From Taudactylus pleione (taxonomy: Eukaryota > Chordata > Amphibia > Anura > Myobatrachidae): DNA of 64,000 nucleotides. The stretch lies in assembly GCA_031769625.1 (NCBI GenBank), contig JAUIMM010000739.1, positions 930,001 through 994,000 of the forward strand. The letters run 5' to 3'. The notes under the pieces were generated by a model. It did not search any database and was not told the origin of the DNA. It saw only the letters and a program-made list of their open reading frames with translations. The position numbers and the translations under genes were made by a program. Positions 1-13,319 of this stretch are shown here, piece after piece (position 1 is the first letter of the stretch; each line of letters opens with the position of its first letter).

Positions 1-3000
1 CGCTGTGTGAGCGGCCCCTATACATAAGACACTCGCTGTGTGAGCGGCCCCTATACATAAGACACTGGCTGTGTGAGCGGCCCCTATACATAAGACACTG
101 GCTGAGTGAGCGGCCCCTATACATAAGACACTCGCTGTGTGAGCGGCCCCTATACATAAGACACTCGCTGTGTAAGCGGCCCCTATACATAAGACACTCG
201 CTGTGTGAGCGGCCCCTATACATAAGACACTGGCTGAGTGAGCGGCCCCTATACATAAGACACTCGCTGTGTGAGCGGCCCCTATACATAAGACACTGGC
301 TGAGTGAGCGGCCCCTATACATAAGACACTCGCTGTGTGAGCGGCCCCTATACATAAGACACTCGCTGTGTGAGCGGCCCCTATACATAAGACACTCGCT
401 GTGTGAGCGGCCCCTATACATAAGACACTCGCTGTGTGAGCGGCCCCTATACATAAGACAATCGCTGTGTGAGCGGCCCCTATACATAAGACACTCGCTG
501 TGTGAGCGGCCCCTATACATAAGACACTGGCTGTGTGAGCGGCCCCTATACATAAGGCTATCGCTGTGTGAGCGGCCCCTATACATAAGACACTGGCTGT
601 GTGAGCAGCCCCTATACATAAGACACTGGCTGTGTGAGCAGCCCCTATATATAAGACACTCGCTGTGTAAGCAGCCCCTATACATAAGACACTGGCTGTG
701 TGAGCAGCCCCTATACATAAGACACTGCCTGTGTGAGCGGCCCCTATACATAAGGCTATCGCTGTGTGAGCGGCCCCTATACATAAGACACTGGCTGTGT
801 GAGCAGCCCCTATACATAAGACACTGGCTGTGTGAGCGGCCCCTATGCATAAGACACTCGCTGTGTGAGCGGCCCCTATACATAAGACACTCGCTGTGTG
901 AGCGGCCCCTATACATAAGACACTGGCTGTGTGAGCGGCCCCTATACATAAGACACTCGCTGTGTGAGCGGCCCCTATACATAAGACACACGCTGTGTGA
1001 GCGGCCCCTATACATAAGACACTCGCTGTGTGAGCGGCCCCTATACATAAGACACTCGCTGTGTGAGCGGCCCCTATACATAAGACACTCGCTGAGTGAG
1101 CGGCCCCTATACGTAAGACACTCGCTGTGTGAGCGGCCCCTATACATAAGACACTCGCTGTGTGAGCGGCCCCTATACATAAGACACTGGCTGTGTGAGC
1201 GGCCCCTATACATAAGACACTGGCTGAGTGAGCGGCCCCTATACATAAGACACTCGCTGTGTGAGCGGCCCCTATACATAAGACACTCGCTGTGTAAGCG
1301 GCCCCTATACATAAGACACTCGCTGTGTGAGCGGCCCCTATACATAAGACACTGGCTGTGTGAGCGGCCCCTATACATAAGACACTGGCTGAGTGAGCGG
1401 CCCCTATACATAAGACACTCGCTGTGTAAGCGGCCCCTATACATAAGGCAATCGCTGTGTGAGCGGCCCCTATACATAAGACAATCGCTGTGTGAGCGGC
1501 CCCTATACATAAGACACTGGCTGTGTGAGCAGCCCCTATACATAAGACACTGGCTGTGTGAGCAGCCCCTATATATAAGACACTCGCTGTGTAAGCAGCC
1601 CCTATACATAAGACACTGGCTGTGTGAGCAGCCCCTATACATAAGACACTGCCTGTGTGAGCGGCCCCTATGCATAAGACACTCGCTGTGTGAGCGGCCC
1701 CTATACATAAGACACTCGCTGTGTGAGCGGCCCCTATACATAAGACACTGGCTGTGTGAGCGGCCCCTATACATAAGACACTCGCTGTGTGAGCGGCCCC
1801 TATACATAAGACACACGCTGTGTGAGCGGCCCCTATACATAAGACACTCGCTGTGTGAGCGGCCCCTATACATAAGACACTCGCTGTGTGAGCGGCCCCT
1901 ATACATAAGACACTCGCTGAGTGAGCGGCCCCTATACATAAGACACTCGCTGTGTGAGCGGCCCCTATACATAAGACACTCGCTGTGTGAGCGGCCCCTA
2001 TACATAAGACACTGGCTGTGTGAGCGGCCCCTATACATAAGACACTGGCTGAGTGAGCGGCCCCTATACATAAGACACTCGCTGTGTGAGCGGCCCCTAT
2101 ACATAAGACACTCGCTGTGTAAGCGGCCCCTATACATAAGACACTGGCTGTGTGAGCGGCCCCTATACATAAGACACTGGCTGTGTGAGCGGCCCCTATA
2201 CATAAGACACTGGCTGAGTGAGCGGCCCCTATACATAAGACACTCGCTGTGTGAGCGGCCCCTATACATAAGACACTGGCTGAGTGAGCGGCCCCTATAC
2301 ATAAGACACTCGCTGTGTGAGCGGCCCCTATACATAAGTCACTCGCTGTGTGAGCGGCCCCTATACATAAGACACTCGCTGTGTGAGCGGCCCCTATACA
2401 TAAGACACTCGCTGTGTGAGCGGCCCCTATACATAAGACAATCGCTGTGTGAGCGGCCCCTATACATAAGACACTGGCTGTGTGAGCGGCCCCTATACAT
2501 AAGACACTGGCTGTGTGAGCGGCCCCTATATATAAGACACTCGCTGTGTAAGCGGCCCCTATACGTAAGACACTGGCTGTGTGAGCAGCCCCTATACATA
2601 AGACACTGGCTGTGTGAGCGGCCCCTATACATAAGACACTCGCTGTGTGAGCGGCCCCTATACATAAGACACTCGCTGTGTGAGCGGCCCCTATACATAA
2701 GACACTGGCTGTGTAAGCGGCCCCTATACATAAGACACTGGCTGTGTGAGCGGCCCCTATACATAAGACACTGGCTGTGTGAGCGGCCCCTATACATAAG
2801 ACACTCGCTGTGTGAGCGGCCCCTATACATAAGACACTCGCTGTGTGAGCGGCCCCTATACATAAGACACTCGCTGAGTGAGCGGCCCCTATACATAAGA
2901 CACTCGCTGTGTGAGCGGCCCCTATACATAAGACACTGGCTGTGTGAGCGGCCCCTATACATAAGACACTGGCTGATTGAGCGGCCCCTATACATAAGAC

Positions 3001-6000
3001 ACTCGCTGTGTGAGCGGCCCCTATACATAAGACACTCGCTGTGTAAGCGGCCCCTATACATAAGACACTCGCTGTGTGAGCGGCCCCTATACATAAGACA
3101 CTCGCTGTGTGAGCATTCCGTATACATAAGACACTCGTTGTGTGAGCTGCCCCTATACATAAGACACCCGCTGTGTGAGCGGCCCCTATACATAGGACAC
3201 TGGCTGTGTGAGCGGCCCCTATACATAGGACACTGGCTGTGTGAGCGGTCCCTATATATAAGACACTCGCTGTGTGAGCTGCCCCTATACATAAGACACT
3301 GGCTGTGTGAGCATTCCGTATACATAAGACACTCGTTGTGTGAGCTGCCCCTATACATAAGACACCCGCTGTGTGAGCGGCCCCTATACATAGGACACTG
3401 GCTGTGTGAGCGGCCCCTATACATAGGACACTGGCTGTGTGAGCGGTCCCTATATATAAGACACTCGCTGTGTGAGCTGCCCCTATACATAAGACACTGG
3501 CTGTGTGAGCGATCCCTATACATAAGACAATCGCTGTGTGAGCGGCCCCTATACATAAGACAATCGCTGTGTGAGCGGCCCCTATACATAAGACACTCGC
3601 TGTGTGAGCAGCCCCTATACATAAGACACTGGCTGTGTGAGCGGCCCCTATACATAAGATACTTGCTGTGTGAGCAGACCCTATACATAAGACAATGGCT
3701 GTGTGAGCGGCCCCTATACATAAGACACTGGCTGTGTGAGCGGCCCCTATACATAAGACACTGGCTGTGTGAGCGGCCCCTATACATAAGTCACTCGCTG
3801 TGTGAGCGGCCCCTATACATAAGACACTGGCTGTGTGAGCAGCCCCTATACATAAGACACTGGCTGTGTGAGCGGCCCCTATACATAAGACAATCGCTGT
3901 GTGAGCGGCCCCTTTACATAAGACACTCGCTGTGTGAGCGGCCCCTATACATAAGACACTGGCTGTGTGAGCGGCCCCTATACATAAGGCAATCGCTGTG
4001 TGAGAGGCCCCTATACATAAGACAATCGCTGTGTGAGCGGCCCCTATACATAAGACACTGGCTGTGTGAGCGGCCCCTATACATAAGACACTGGCTGTGT
4101 GAGCAGCCCCTATATATAAGACACTCGCTGTGTAAGCAGCCCCTATACATAAGACACTGGCTGTGTGAGCAGCCCCTATACATAAGACACTGGCTGTGTG
4201 ACCGGCCCCTATACATAAGACACTGGCTGTGTGAGCGGCCCCTATACATAAGACAATCATTGTGTAAGCGGCCCCTTTACATAAGACACTCGCTGTGTGA
4301 GCGGCCCCTATACATAAGACACTGGCTGTGTGAGCGGCCCCTATACATAAGACACTCGCTGTGTGAGCGGCCCCTATACATAAGACACACGCTGTGTGAG
4401 CGGCCCCTGTACATAAGACACTCGCTGTGTGAGCGGCCCCTATACATAAGACACTCGCTGTGTGAGCGGCCCCTATACATAAGACACTCGCTGAGTGAGC
4501 GGCCCCTATACATAAGACACTCGCTGTGTGAGCGGCCCCTATACATAAGACACTCGCTGTGTGAGCGGCCCCTATACATAAGACACTGGCTGTGTGAGCG
4601 GCCCCTATACATAAGACACTGGCTGAGTGAGCGGCCCCTATACATAAGACACTCGCTGTGTGAGCGGCCCCTATACATAAGACACTCGCTGTGTAAGCGG
4701 CCCCTATACATAAGACACTCGCTGTGTGAGCGGCCCCTATACATAAGACACTCGCTGTGTGAGCGGCCCCTATACATAAGACACTGGCTGTGTGAGCGGC
4801 CCCTATACATAAGACACTGGCTGTGTGAGCGGCCCCTATACATAAGACACTCGCTGTGTAAGCAGCCCCTATACATAAGACACTGGCTGTGTGAGCAGCC
4901 CCTATACATAAGACACTGGCTGTGTGAGCGGCCCCTATACATAAGACACTCGCTGTGTGAGCGGCCCCTATACATAAGACACTCGCTGTGTAAGCGGCCC
5001 CTATACATAAGACACTGGCTGTGTGAGCGGCCCCTATACATAAGACACTGGCTGTGTGAGCGGCCCCTATACATAAGACACTCGCTGTGTGAGCGGCCCC
5101 TATACATAAGACACTCGCTGTGTGAGCGGCCCCTATACATAAGACACTCGCTGAGTGAGCGGCCCCTATACATAAGACACTCGCTGTGTGAGCGGCCCCT
5201 ATACATAAGACACTCGCTGTGTGAGCGGCCCCTATACATAAGACACTGGCTGTGTGAGCGGCCCCTATACATAAGACACTGGCTGAGTGAGCGGCCCCTA
5301 TACATAAGACACTCGCTGTGTGAGCGGCCCCTATACATAAGACACTCGCTGTGTGAGCGGCCCCTATACATAAGACACTCGCTGTGTGAGCGGCCCCTAT
5401 ACATAAGACACTCGCTGTGTGAGCAGCCCCTATACATAAGACACCCGCTGTGTGAGCGGCCCCTATACATAAGACACTCGCTGTGTGAGCATTCCGTATA
5501 CATAAGACACTCGTTGTGTGAGCTGCCCCTATACATAAGACACCCGCTGTGTGAGCGGCCCCTATACATAGGACACTGGCTGTGTGAGCGGCCCCTATAC
5601 ATAGGACACTGGCTGTGTGAGCGGTCCCTATATATAAGACACTCGCTGTGTGAGCTGCCCCTATACATAAGACACTGGCTGTGTGAGCGATCCCTATACA
5701 TAAGACAATCGCTGTGTGAGCGGCCCCTATACATAAGACAATCGCTGTGTGAGCGGCCCCTATACATAAGACACTCACTGTGTGAGCAGCCCCTATACAT
5801 AAGACACTGGCTGTGTGAGCGGCCCCTATACATAAGATACTCGCTGTGTGAGCAGACCCTATACATAAGACACTGGCTGTGTGAGCGGCCCCTATACATA
5901 AGACACTGGCTGTGTGAGCAGCCCCTATACATAAGTCACTCGCTGTGTGAGCGGCCCCTATACATAAGACACTGGCTGTGTGAGCAGCCCCTATACATAA

Positions 6001-9000
6001 GACACTGGCTGTGTGAGCGGCCCCTATACATAAGACAATCGCTGTGTGAGCGGCCCCTTTACATAAGACACTCGCTGTGTGAGCAGCCCCTATACATAAG
6101 ACACTGGCTGTGTGAGCGATCCCTATACATAAGACAATCGCGTGTGAGCGGCCCCTATACATAAGACAATCGCTGTGTGAGCGGCCCCTATACATAAGAC
6201 ACTCGCTGTGTGAGCAGCCCCTATACATAAGACACTGGCTGTGTGAGCGGCCCCTATACATAAGATACTCGCTGTGTGAGCAGACCCTATACATAAGACA
6301 CTGGCTGTGTGAGCGGCCCCTATACATAAGACACTGGCTGTGTGAGCAGCCCCTATACATAAGTCACTCGCTGTGTGAGCGGCCCCTATACATAAGACAC
6401 TGGCTGTGTGAGCAGCCCCTATACATAAGACACTGGCTGTGTGAGCGGCCCCTATACATAAGACAATCGCTGTGTGAGCGGCCCCTTTACATAAGACACT
6501 CGCTGTGTGAGCGGCCCCTATACATAAGACACTGGCTGTGTGAGTGGCCCCTATACATAAGGCAATCGCTGTGTGAGCGGCCCCTATACATAAGACAATC
6601 GCTGTGTGAGCGGCCCCTATACATAAGACACTGGCTGTGTGAGCAGCCCCTATACATAAGACACTGGCTGTGTGAGCAGCCCCTATATATAAGACACTCG
6701 CTGTGTAAGCAGCCCCTATACATAAGACACTGGCTGTGTGAGCGGCCCCTATACATAAGACACTGGCTGTGTGAGCGGCCCCTATACATAAGACAATCGC
6801 TGTGTGAGCGGCCCCTTTACATAAGACACTCGCTGTGTGAGCAGCCCCTATACATAAGACACTGGCTGTGTGAGCGATCCCTATACATAAGACAATCGCT
6901 GTGTGAGCGGCCCCTATACATAAGACAATCGCTGTGTGAGCGGCCCCTATACATAAGACACTCGCTGTGTGAGCAGCCCCTATACATAAGACACTGGCTG
7001 TGTGAGCGGCCCCTATACATAAGATACTCGCTGTGTGAGCGGACCCTATACATAAGACACTGGCTGTGTGAGCGGCCCCTATACATAAGACACTGGCTGT
7101 GTGAGCAGCCCCTATACATAAGTCACTCGCTGTGTGAGCGGCCCCTATACATAAGACACTGGCTGTGTGAGCAGTCCCTATACATAAGACACTGGCTGTG
7201 TGAGCGGCCCCTATACATAAGACAATCGCTGTGTGAGCGGCCACTTTACATAAGACACTCGCTGTGTGAGCAGCCCCTATACATAAGACACTGGCTGTGT
7301 GAGCGGCCCCTATACATAAGGCAATCGCTGTGTGAGCAGCCCCTATACATAAGTCACTCGCTGTGTGAGCGGCCCCTATACATAAGACACTCGCTGTGTG
7401 AGCAGCCCCTATACATAAGACACCCGCTGTGTGAGCGGCGCCTATACATAAGACACTCGCTGTGTGAGCATTCCGTATACATAAGACACTCGTTGTGTGA
7501 GCTGCCCCTATACATAAGACACCCGCTGTGTGAGCGGCCCCTATACATAGGACACTGGCTGTGTGAGCGGCCCCTATACATAGGACACTGGCTGTGTGAG
7601 CGGTCCCTATATATAAGACACTCGCTGTGTGAGCTGCCCCTATACATAAGACACTGGCTGTGTGAGCGATCCCTATACATAAGACAATCGCTGTGTGAGC
7701 GGCCCCTATACATAAGACAATCGCTGTGTGAGCGGCCCCTATACATAAGACACTCGCTGTGTGAGCAGCCCCTATACATAAGACACTGGCTGTGTGAGCG
7801 GCCCCTATACATAAGATACTCGCTGTGTGAGCAGACCCTATACATAAGACACTGGCTGTGTGAGCGGCCCCTATACATAAGACACTGGCTGTGTGAGCAG
7901 CCCCTATACATAAGTCACTCGCTGTGTGAGCGGACCCTATACATAAGACACTGGCTGTGTGAGCAGCCCCTATACATAAGACACTGGCTGTGTGAGCGGC
8001 CCCTATACATAAGACAATCGCTGTGTGAGCGGCCCCTTTACATAAGACACTCGCTGTGTGAGCGGCCCCTATACATAAGACACTGGCTGTGTGAGCGGCC
8101 CCTATACATAAGGCAATCGCTGTGTGAGCGGCCCCTATACATAAGACAATCGCTGTGTGAGCGGCCCCTATACATAAGACACTGGCTGTGTGAGCGGACC
8201 CTATACATAAGACACTGGCTGTGTGAGCAGCCCCTATATATAAGACACTCGCTGTGTAAGCAGCCCCTATACATAAGACACTGGCTGTGTGAGCAGCCCC
8301 TATACATAAGACACTGGCTGTGTGAGCGGCCCCTATACATAAGACACTGGCTGTGTGAGCGGCCCCTATACATAAGACAATCGCTGTGTGAGCGGCCCCT
8401 TTACATAAGACACTCGCTGTGTGAGCAGCCCCTATACATAAGACACTGGCTGTGTGAGCGATCCCTATACATGAGACAATCGCTGTGTGAGCGGCCCCTA
8501 TACATAAGACAATCGCTGTGTGAGCGGCCCCTATACATAAGACACTCGCTGTGTGAGCGGCCCCTATACATAAGACACTGGCTGTGTGAGCGGCCCCTAT
8601 ACATAAGATACTCGCTGTGTGAGCAGACCCTATACATAAGACACTGGCTGTGTGAGCGGCCCCTATACATAAGACACTGGCTGTGTGAGCAGCCCCTATA
8701 CATAAGTCACTCGCTGTGTGAGCGGCCCCTATACATAAGACACTGGCTGTGTGAGCAGCCCCTATACATAAGACACTGGCTGTGTGAGCGGCCCCTATAC
8801 ATAAGACAATCGCTGTGTGAGCGGCCCCTTTACATAAGACACTCGCTGTGTGAGCGGCCCCTATACATAAGACACTGGCTGTGTGAGCGGCCCCTATACA
8901 TAAGGCAATCGCTGTGTGAGCGGCCCCTATACATAAGACAATCGCTGTGTGAGCGGCCCCTATACATAAGACACTGGCTGTGTGAGCAGCCCCTATACAT

Positions 9001-11561
9001 AAGACACTGGCTGTGTGAGCAGCCCCTATATATAAGACACTCGCTGTGTAAGCAGCCCCTATACATAAGACACTGGCTGTGTGAGCAGCCCCTATACATA
9101 AGACACTGGCTGTGTGAGCGGCCCCTATACATAAGACACTGGCTGTGTGAGCGGCCCCTATACATAAGACAATCGCTGTGTGAGCGGCCCCTTTACATAA
9201 GACACTCGCTGTGTGAGCAGCCCCTATACATAAGACACTGGCTGTGTGAGCGATCCCTATACATAAGACAATCGCTGTGTGAGCGGCCCCTATACATAAG
9301 ACAATCGCTGTGTGAGTGGCCCCTATACATAAGACACTCGCTGTGTGAGCAGCCCCTATACATAAGTCACTGGCTGTGTGAGCAGTCCCTATATATAAGA
9401 CACTGGCTGTGTGAGCAGCCCCTATACATAAGTCACTCGCTGTGTGAGCGGCCCCTATACATAAGACACTGGCTGTGTGAGCAGTCCCTATACATAAGAC
9501 ACTGGCTGTGTGAGCGGCCCCTATACATAAGACAATCGCTGTGTGAGCGGCCACTTTACATAAGACACTCGCTGTGTGAGCAGCCCCTATACATAAGACA
9601 CTGGCTGTGTGAGCGGCCCCTATACATAAGGCAATCGCTGTGTGAGCGGCCCCTATACATAAGACAATCGCTGTGTGAGCGGCCCCTATACATAAGACAC
9701 TCGCTGTGTGAGCAGCCCCTATACATAAGACACTGGCTGTGTGAGCAGCCCCTATATATAAGACACTCGCTGTGTAAGCAGCCCCTATACATAAGACACT
9801 GGCTGTGTGAGCAGCCCCTATACATAAGACACTGGCTGTGTGAGCGGCCCCTATACATAAGACACTGGCTGTGTGAGCGGCCCCTATACATAAGGCAATC
9901 GCTGTGTGAGCGGCCCCTATACATAAGACGATCGCTGTGTGAGCGGCCCCTATACATAAGACACTGGCTGTGTGAGCAGCCCCTATACATAAGACACTGG
10001 CTGTGTGAGCAGCCCCTATATATAAGACACTCGCTGTGTAAGTAGCCCCTATACATAAGACACTGGCTGTGTGAGCGGCCCCTATACATAAGACAATCGC
10101 TGTGTGAGCGGCCCCTTTACATAAGACACTCGCTGTGTGAGCAGCCCCTATACATAAGACAATCGCTGTGTGAGCGGCCCCTATATATAAGACACTCGCT
10201 GTGTAAGCAGCCCCTATACATAAGACACTGGCTGTGTGAGCAGCCCCTATACATAAGACACTGGCTGTGTGAGCGGCCCCTATACATAAGACACTCGCTG
10301 TGTGAGCGGCCCCTATACATAAGACACTGGCTGTGTAAGCGGCCCCTATACATAAGACACTGGCTGTGTGAGCGGCCCCTATACATAAGACACTGGCTGT
10401 GTGAGCGGCCCCTATACATAAGACACTGGCTGTGTGAGCGGCCCCTATACATAAGACACTCGCTGTGTGAGCGGCCCCTATACATAAGACACTCGCTGAG
10501 TGAGCGGCCCCTATACATAAGACACTCGCTGTGTGAGCGGCCCCTATACATAAGACACTCGCTGTGTGAGCAGCCCCTATACATAAGACACTGGCTGTGT
10601 GAGCGGCCCCTATACATAAGACACTCGCTGTGTAAGCAGCCCCTATACATAAGACACTCGCTGTGTGAGCGGCCCCTATACATAAGACACTCGCTGTGTG
10701 AACAGCCCCTATACATAAGACACTCGCTGTGTGAGCGGCCCCTATACATAAGACACTCGCTGTGTGAGCAGCCCCTATACATAAGACACTCGCTGTGTGA
10801 GCGGCCCCTATACATAAGACACTCGCTGTGTGAGCGGCCCCTATACATAAGACACTCGCTGTGTGAGCAGCCCCTATACATAAGACACTCGCTGTGTGAG
10901 CAGCCCCTATACATAAGACACTCGCTGTGTGAGCGGCCCCTATACATAAGACACTCGCTGTGTGAGCGGCCCCTATACATAAGACACTCGCTGTGTAAGC
11001 AGCCCCTATACATAAGACACTGGCAGTGTGAGCGGCCCCTATACATAAGACACTGGCTGTGTGAGCGGCCCCTATACATAAGACACTCGCTGTGTGAGCG
11101 GCCCCTATACATAAGACACTCGCTGTGTGAGCGGCCCCTATACATAAGACACTCGCTGAGTGAGCGGCCCCTATACATAAGACACTCGCTGTGTGAGCGG
11201 CCCCTATACATAAGACACTCGCTGTGTAAGCAGCCCCTATACATAAGACACTCGCTGTGTGAGCGGCCCCTATACATAAGACACTCGCTGTGTGAACAGC
11301 CCCTATACATAAGACACTCGCTGTGTGAGCGGCCCCTATACATAAGACACTCGCTGAGTGAGCGGCCCCTATACATAAGACACTCGCTGTGTGAGCGGCC
11401 CCTATACATAAGACACTCGCTGTGTAAGCAGCCCCTATACATAAGACACTCGCTGTGTGAGCGGCCCCTATACATAAGACACTCGCTGTGTGAACAGCCC
11501 CTATACATAAGACACTCGCTGTGTGAGCGGCCCCTATACATAAGACACTCGCTGTGTGAGC
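1..11561. repeat. 33-bp minisatellite array (about 350 units)
   Basis: An uninterrupted tandem array of a 33-bp unit (core CGGCCCCTATACATAAGACA followed by CTCGCTGTGTGAG) fills the left end and continues beyond the window. Units differ by point changes at a few recurrent sites (TCGCTG/TGGCTG/AATCGCTG, GCGGCC/GCAGCC, GTGTGAG/GTGTAAG, TATACAT/TATATAT/TTTACAT). Combinations of variants recur as blocks: the rare GCATTCCG variant is at 3113, 3311, 5489 and 7468, and a block near 8038 recurs 792 bp (24 units) later, so larger segments were duplicated. Because 33 is divisible by three, three frames stay open for hundreds of codons, giving 11-residue repeat peptides. Variants change amino acids freely in every frame, so coding is unlikely. 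A single-base deletion near 6141 shifts all frames. Confidence 0.97.
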
Positions 11562-11965
11562 AGCAGGGCTCAGCGCCTCTCACAGAATAAGGTGAGAGAG
11601 TTCCTGTGGAGCTGCTGGCTGATGTGAACACTCCCTGACGGGGTAAGTCAGCCTGATGTAACCGTGTAGCAATACAATGACACAGGTGACTTTGTTGCTG
11701 AATGGGTATGACCTTTACTTTAATGCTTCACAGGAAAGCGACTATAATATAAATATCTGCAACACAACAGCAGGCAAAGTGCGGAACACAATGCTTATTG
11801 GTGAGATCGAGACCCTTAATGTGTGTGCGGACGCAGATTCCTGCCTGGGCATAGATTTGCAGAGGAGCAGGATTTGCGCATGGCGATGGGAGGAGTTGGT
11901 CAGAATAAGCGATTTGTACGTGTACCAGTGCCCCTGGTTTCACATTACAGAGGTGCAAGTCCCCT
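11562..11965. other. Non-repetitive segment between array and LINE relic
   Basis: About 400 bp follow the 33-bp array before the first recognisable reverse-transcriptase codons. No transposon termini are seen. A short stretch at 11734-11800 has splice-site-like borders and is listed separately. Confidence 0.5.
11734..11800 (+). other. Weak candidate exon
   Basis: The 67-bp stretch is preceded by a pyrimidine-rich tract ending in TTCACAG and followed by GTGAGATC, good matches to vertebrate splice acceptor and donor consensus. It is open in one frame and encodes a peptide containing SDYNINIC. The pattern Y-x-I-x-I/V-C occurs in mannose-6-phosphate-receptor-homology strands, but a match this short has no statistical weight. 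No neighbouring exon is visible, and the segment sits between a minisatellite and a LINE relic. It may equally be chance. Confidence 0.12.
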
Positions 11966-12016
11966 AGTACCCAGCATGACCAGCTGGGCTTTATCCCGCA
12001 TAGGCAAGCACTAGGC

Positions 12017-12198
12017 CACAGGTTCTCAAAGCCAGTCCACATGACCCCAAACAGTGCATGTTTTCCAGGTCTCATCACAAGTGAAATAATTGGCTCCACC
12101 GGTGGATTTTTCAAAATGTGTCTGTGAGTAATGACTACACCTGTGCTCCTGCTGGGTGACCTGTGTGGGGTCCTGAGGACCGTCTTTGAGAACCTCTG
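12017..12198. mobile_element. hAT-type non-autonomous element with perfect 8-bp target duplication
   Basis: Termini CACAGGTTCTCAAA and TTTGAGAACCTCTG are inverted and match the CAGnGGTTCTCAAA ends of many vertebrate hAT elements. The element is flanked by a perfect 8-bp direct repeat, CACTAGGC, at 12009-12016 and 12199-12206, the size expected for hAT insertion. It is only 182 bp and has no coding capacity. It interrupts the reverse-transcriptase relic directly after the block ending HRQA, so it is younger than that LINE. Confidence 0.88.
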
Positions 12199-12482
12199 CA
12201 CTAGGCAATACAACAATTGCACATCAGCAATAAGACCCCCCCAGTGGTTAAGTTGGAGAAGGCCTTTAACAAGGCTGACCTGTGCATTCATGTTACAAAC
12301 TAACTAATTAAGGTTTAAAGATAATATTCTCCAAGCAACTAAAGCTTTATATAATCATATTCCACAATAATACCAACGGTATAACATCAGATCAATTCAA
12401 ATTAGTGATGGCAGACAGCGACGTCTCCTCTCCCCACTAATATTTATCGAGCCCCTGGTCAACGGGAATAGACTTAACACCA

Positions 12483-12864
12483 TATATGCCAACCCTCCCT
12501 GAATGTCACGGACTCCCTGAAATAGCAGCAATCTCCCTGTCTCCCTGAATAGCCTAGTAATCTCCCTGATTGCACCTTACCCCCATTATGAAGCTACACA
12601 CACATATATATATATATATAAAAACAGAGATATATATTAAATCAAATGGGATCATTAGTATAATTTCCCTGCATTGGGTGTACGGCACAATGATCCCTAT
12701 GGCTATAAGGCACAATGATCCCTATGGCTATAGGGGTTCGTTTACATTTGGATATGTAAATTTTCTGACACGCCTCTAGCAGTACACGCCCACTTTACCG
12801 CCACGCTCATAGGTGCTGCTTTCACAATCTCCCAGAAATGCTTTTTCAAAAGTAGGCAAGTATG
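12483..12864. mobile_element. MITE-like insertion (TGCCAACC / GGCAAGTAT ends)
   Basis: This block separates the RT LSPLIF motif from the ADD motif, so it must be an insertion. Its left end (ATGCCAACCCTCCCTGAAT) and right end (AGTAGGCAAGTATG) are roughly inverted and resemble the ends of the element at 52329-52660, so both probably belong to one family. Inside are a short TA-rich tract at about 12603-12620 and a roughly 28-bp direct duplication around 12684-12735 (core GCACAATGATCCCTATGGCT). Exact ends and target duplication could not be fixed. Confidence 0.55.
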
Positions 12865-13282
12865 CATTAGCCCTGACACTTCAGGAATATCTATAAACCA
12901 GACACAACAGACATGTGCCCTTTGCAGATGACGTCGCCCGTCTCGCCCGTCCTGTTCTAGCACAATGTGACTAAGCAGAAACCAGAGACTTTTTCCTTCA
13001 CCCGGAAAAGCCTCTAAAACCTACAATTCACTTCCAGTGGAGACTGCATTCCATAAAATACCTGGAAGTCATTAACTAAATCCTATGGACAACTATGAAC
13101 TACACAGACTTTCTCAAAGACTGATAGGGAACCAGCACCCTGGAAGATACATTATATATCCTGACTAGGTAGCGTTAGAATTCTCCCAACAAGAATCTTT
13201 TATTTCTTCCAAACTTTGCCAATCAAGGCGCCCCCCAAACAGTCTGCACTCAGTTTATATGCCATAATAAAAAGCAGACATA

Positions 13283-13319
13283 GGCCCTGATTCAGAGCCG
13301 CTCGCTCTGAATCAGGCCC
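13283..13319. mobile_element. Minimal 37-bp MITE with 3-bp target duplication
   Basis: Two inverted ends, GGCCCTGATTCAGAGC and its near complement, abut with almost nothing between them and are flanked by ATA on both sides (13280-13282 and 13320-13322). The ends match the larger elements at 39639, 48727, 55285, 57342 and 57898. It is either an extreme internal deletion derivative or the product of a very short insertion. Confidence 0.8.

Noticed and set aside
3138..6164. A 1008-codon plus-strand open frame of LCERPLYIRHS-type repeats, and similar frames at 7493-10045 and 6123-9554 (minus)
   Set aside because: They are produced by the 33-bp period; three frames are open at once and variants show no synonymous preference.
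1..11561. CRISPR array
   Set aside because: Units are contiguous 33-bp repeats with no unique spacers, and the surroundings are eukaryotic.
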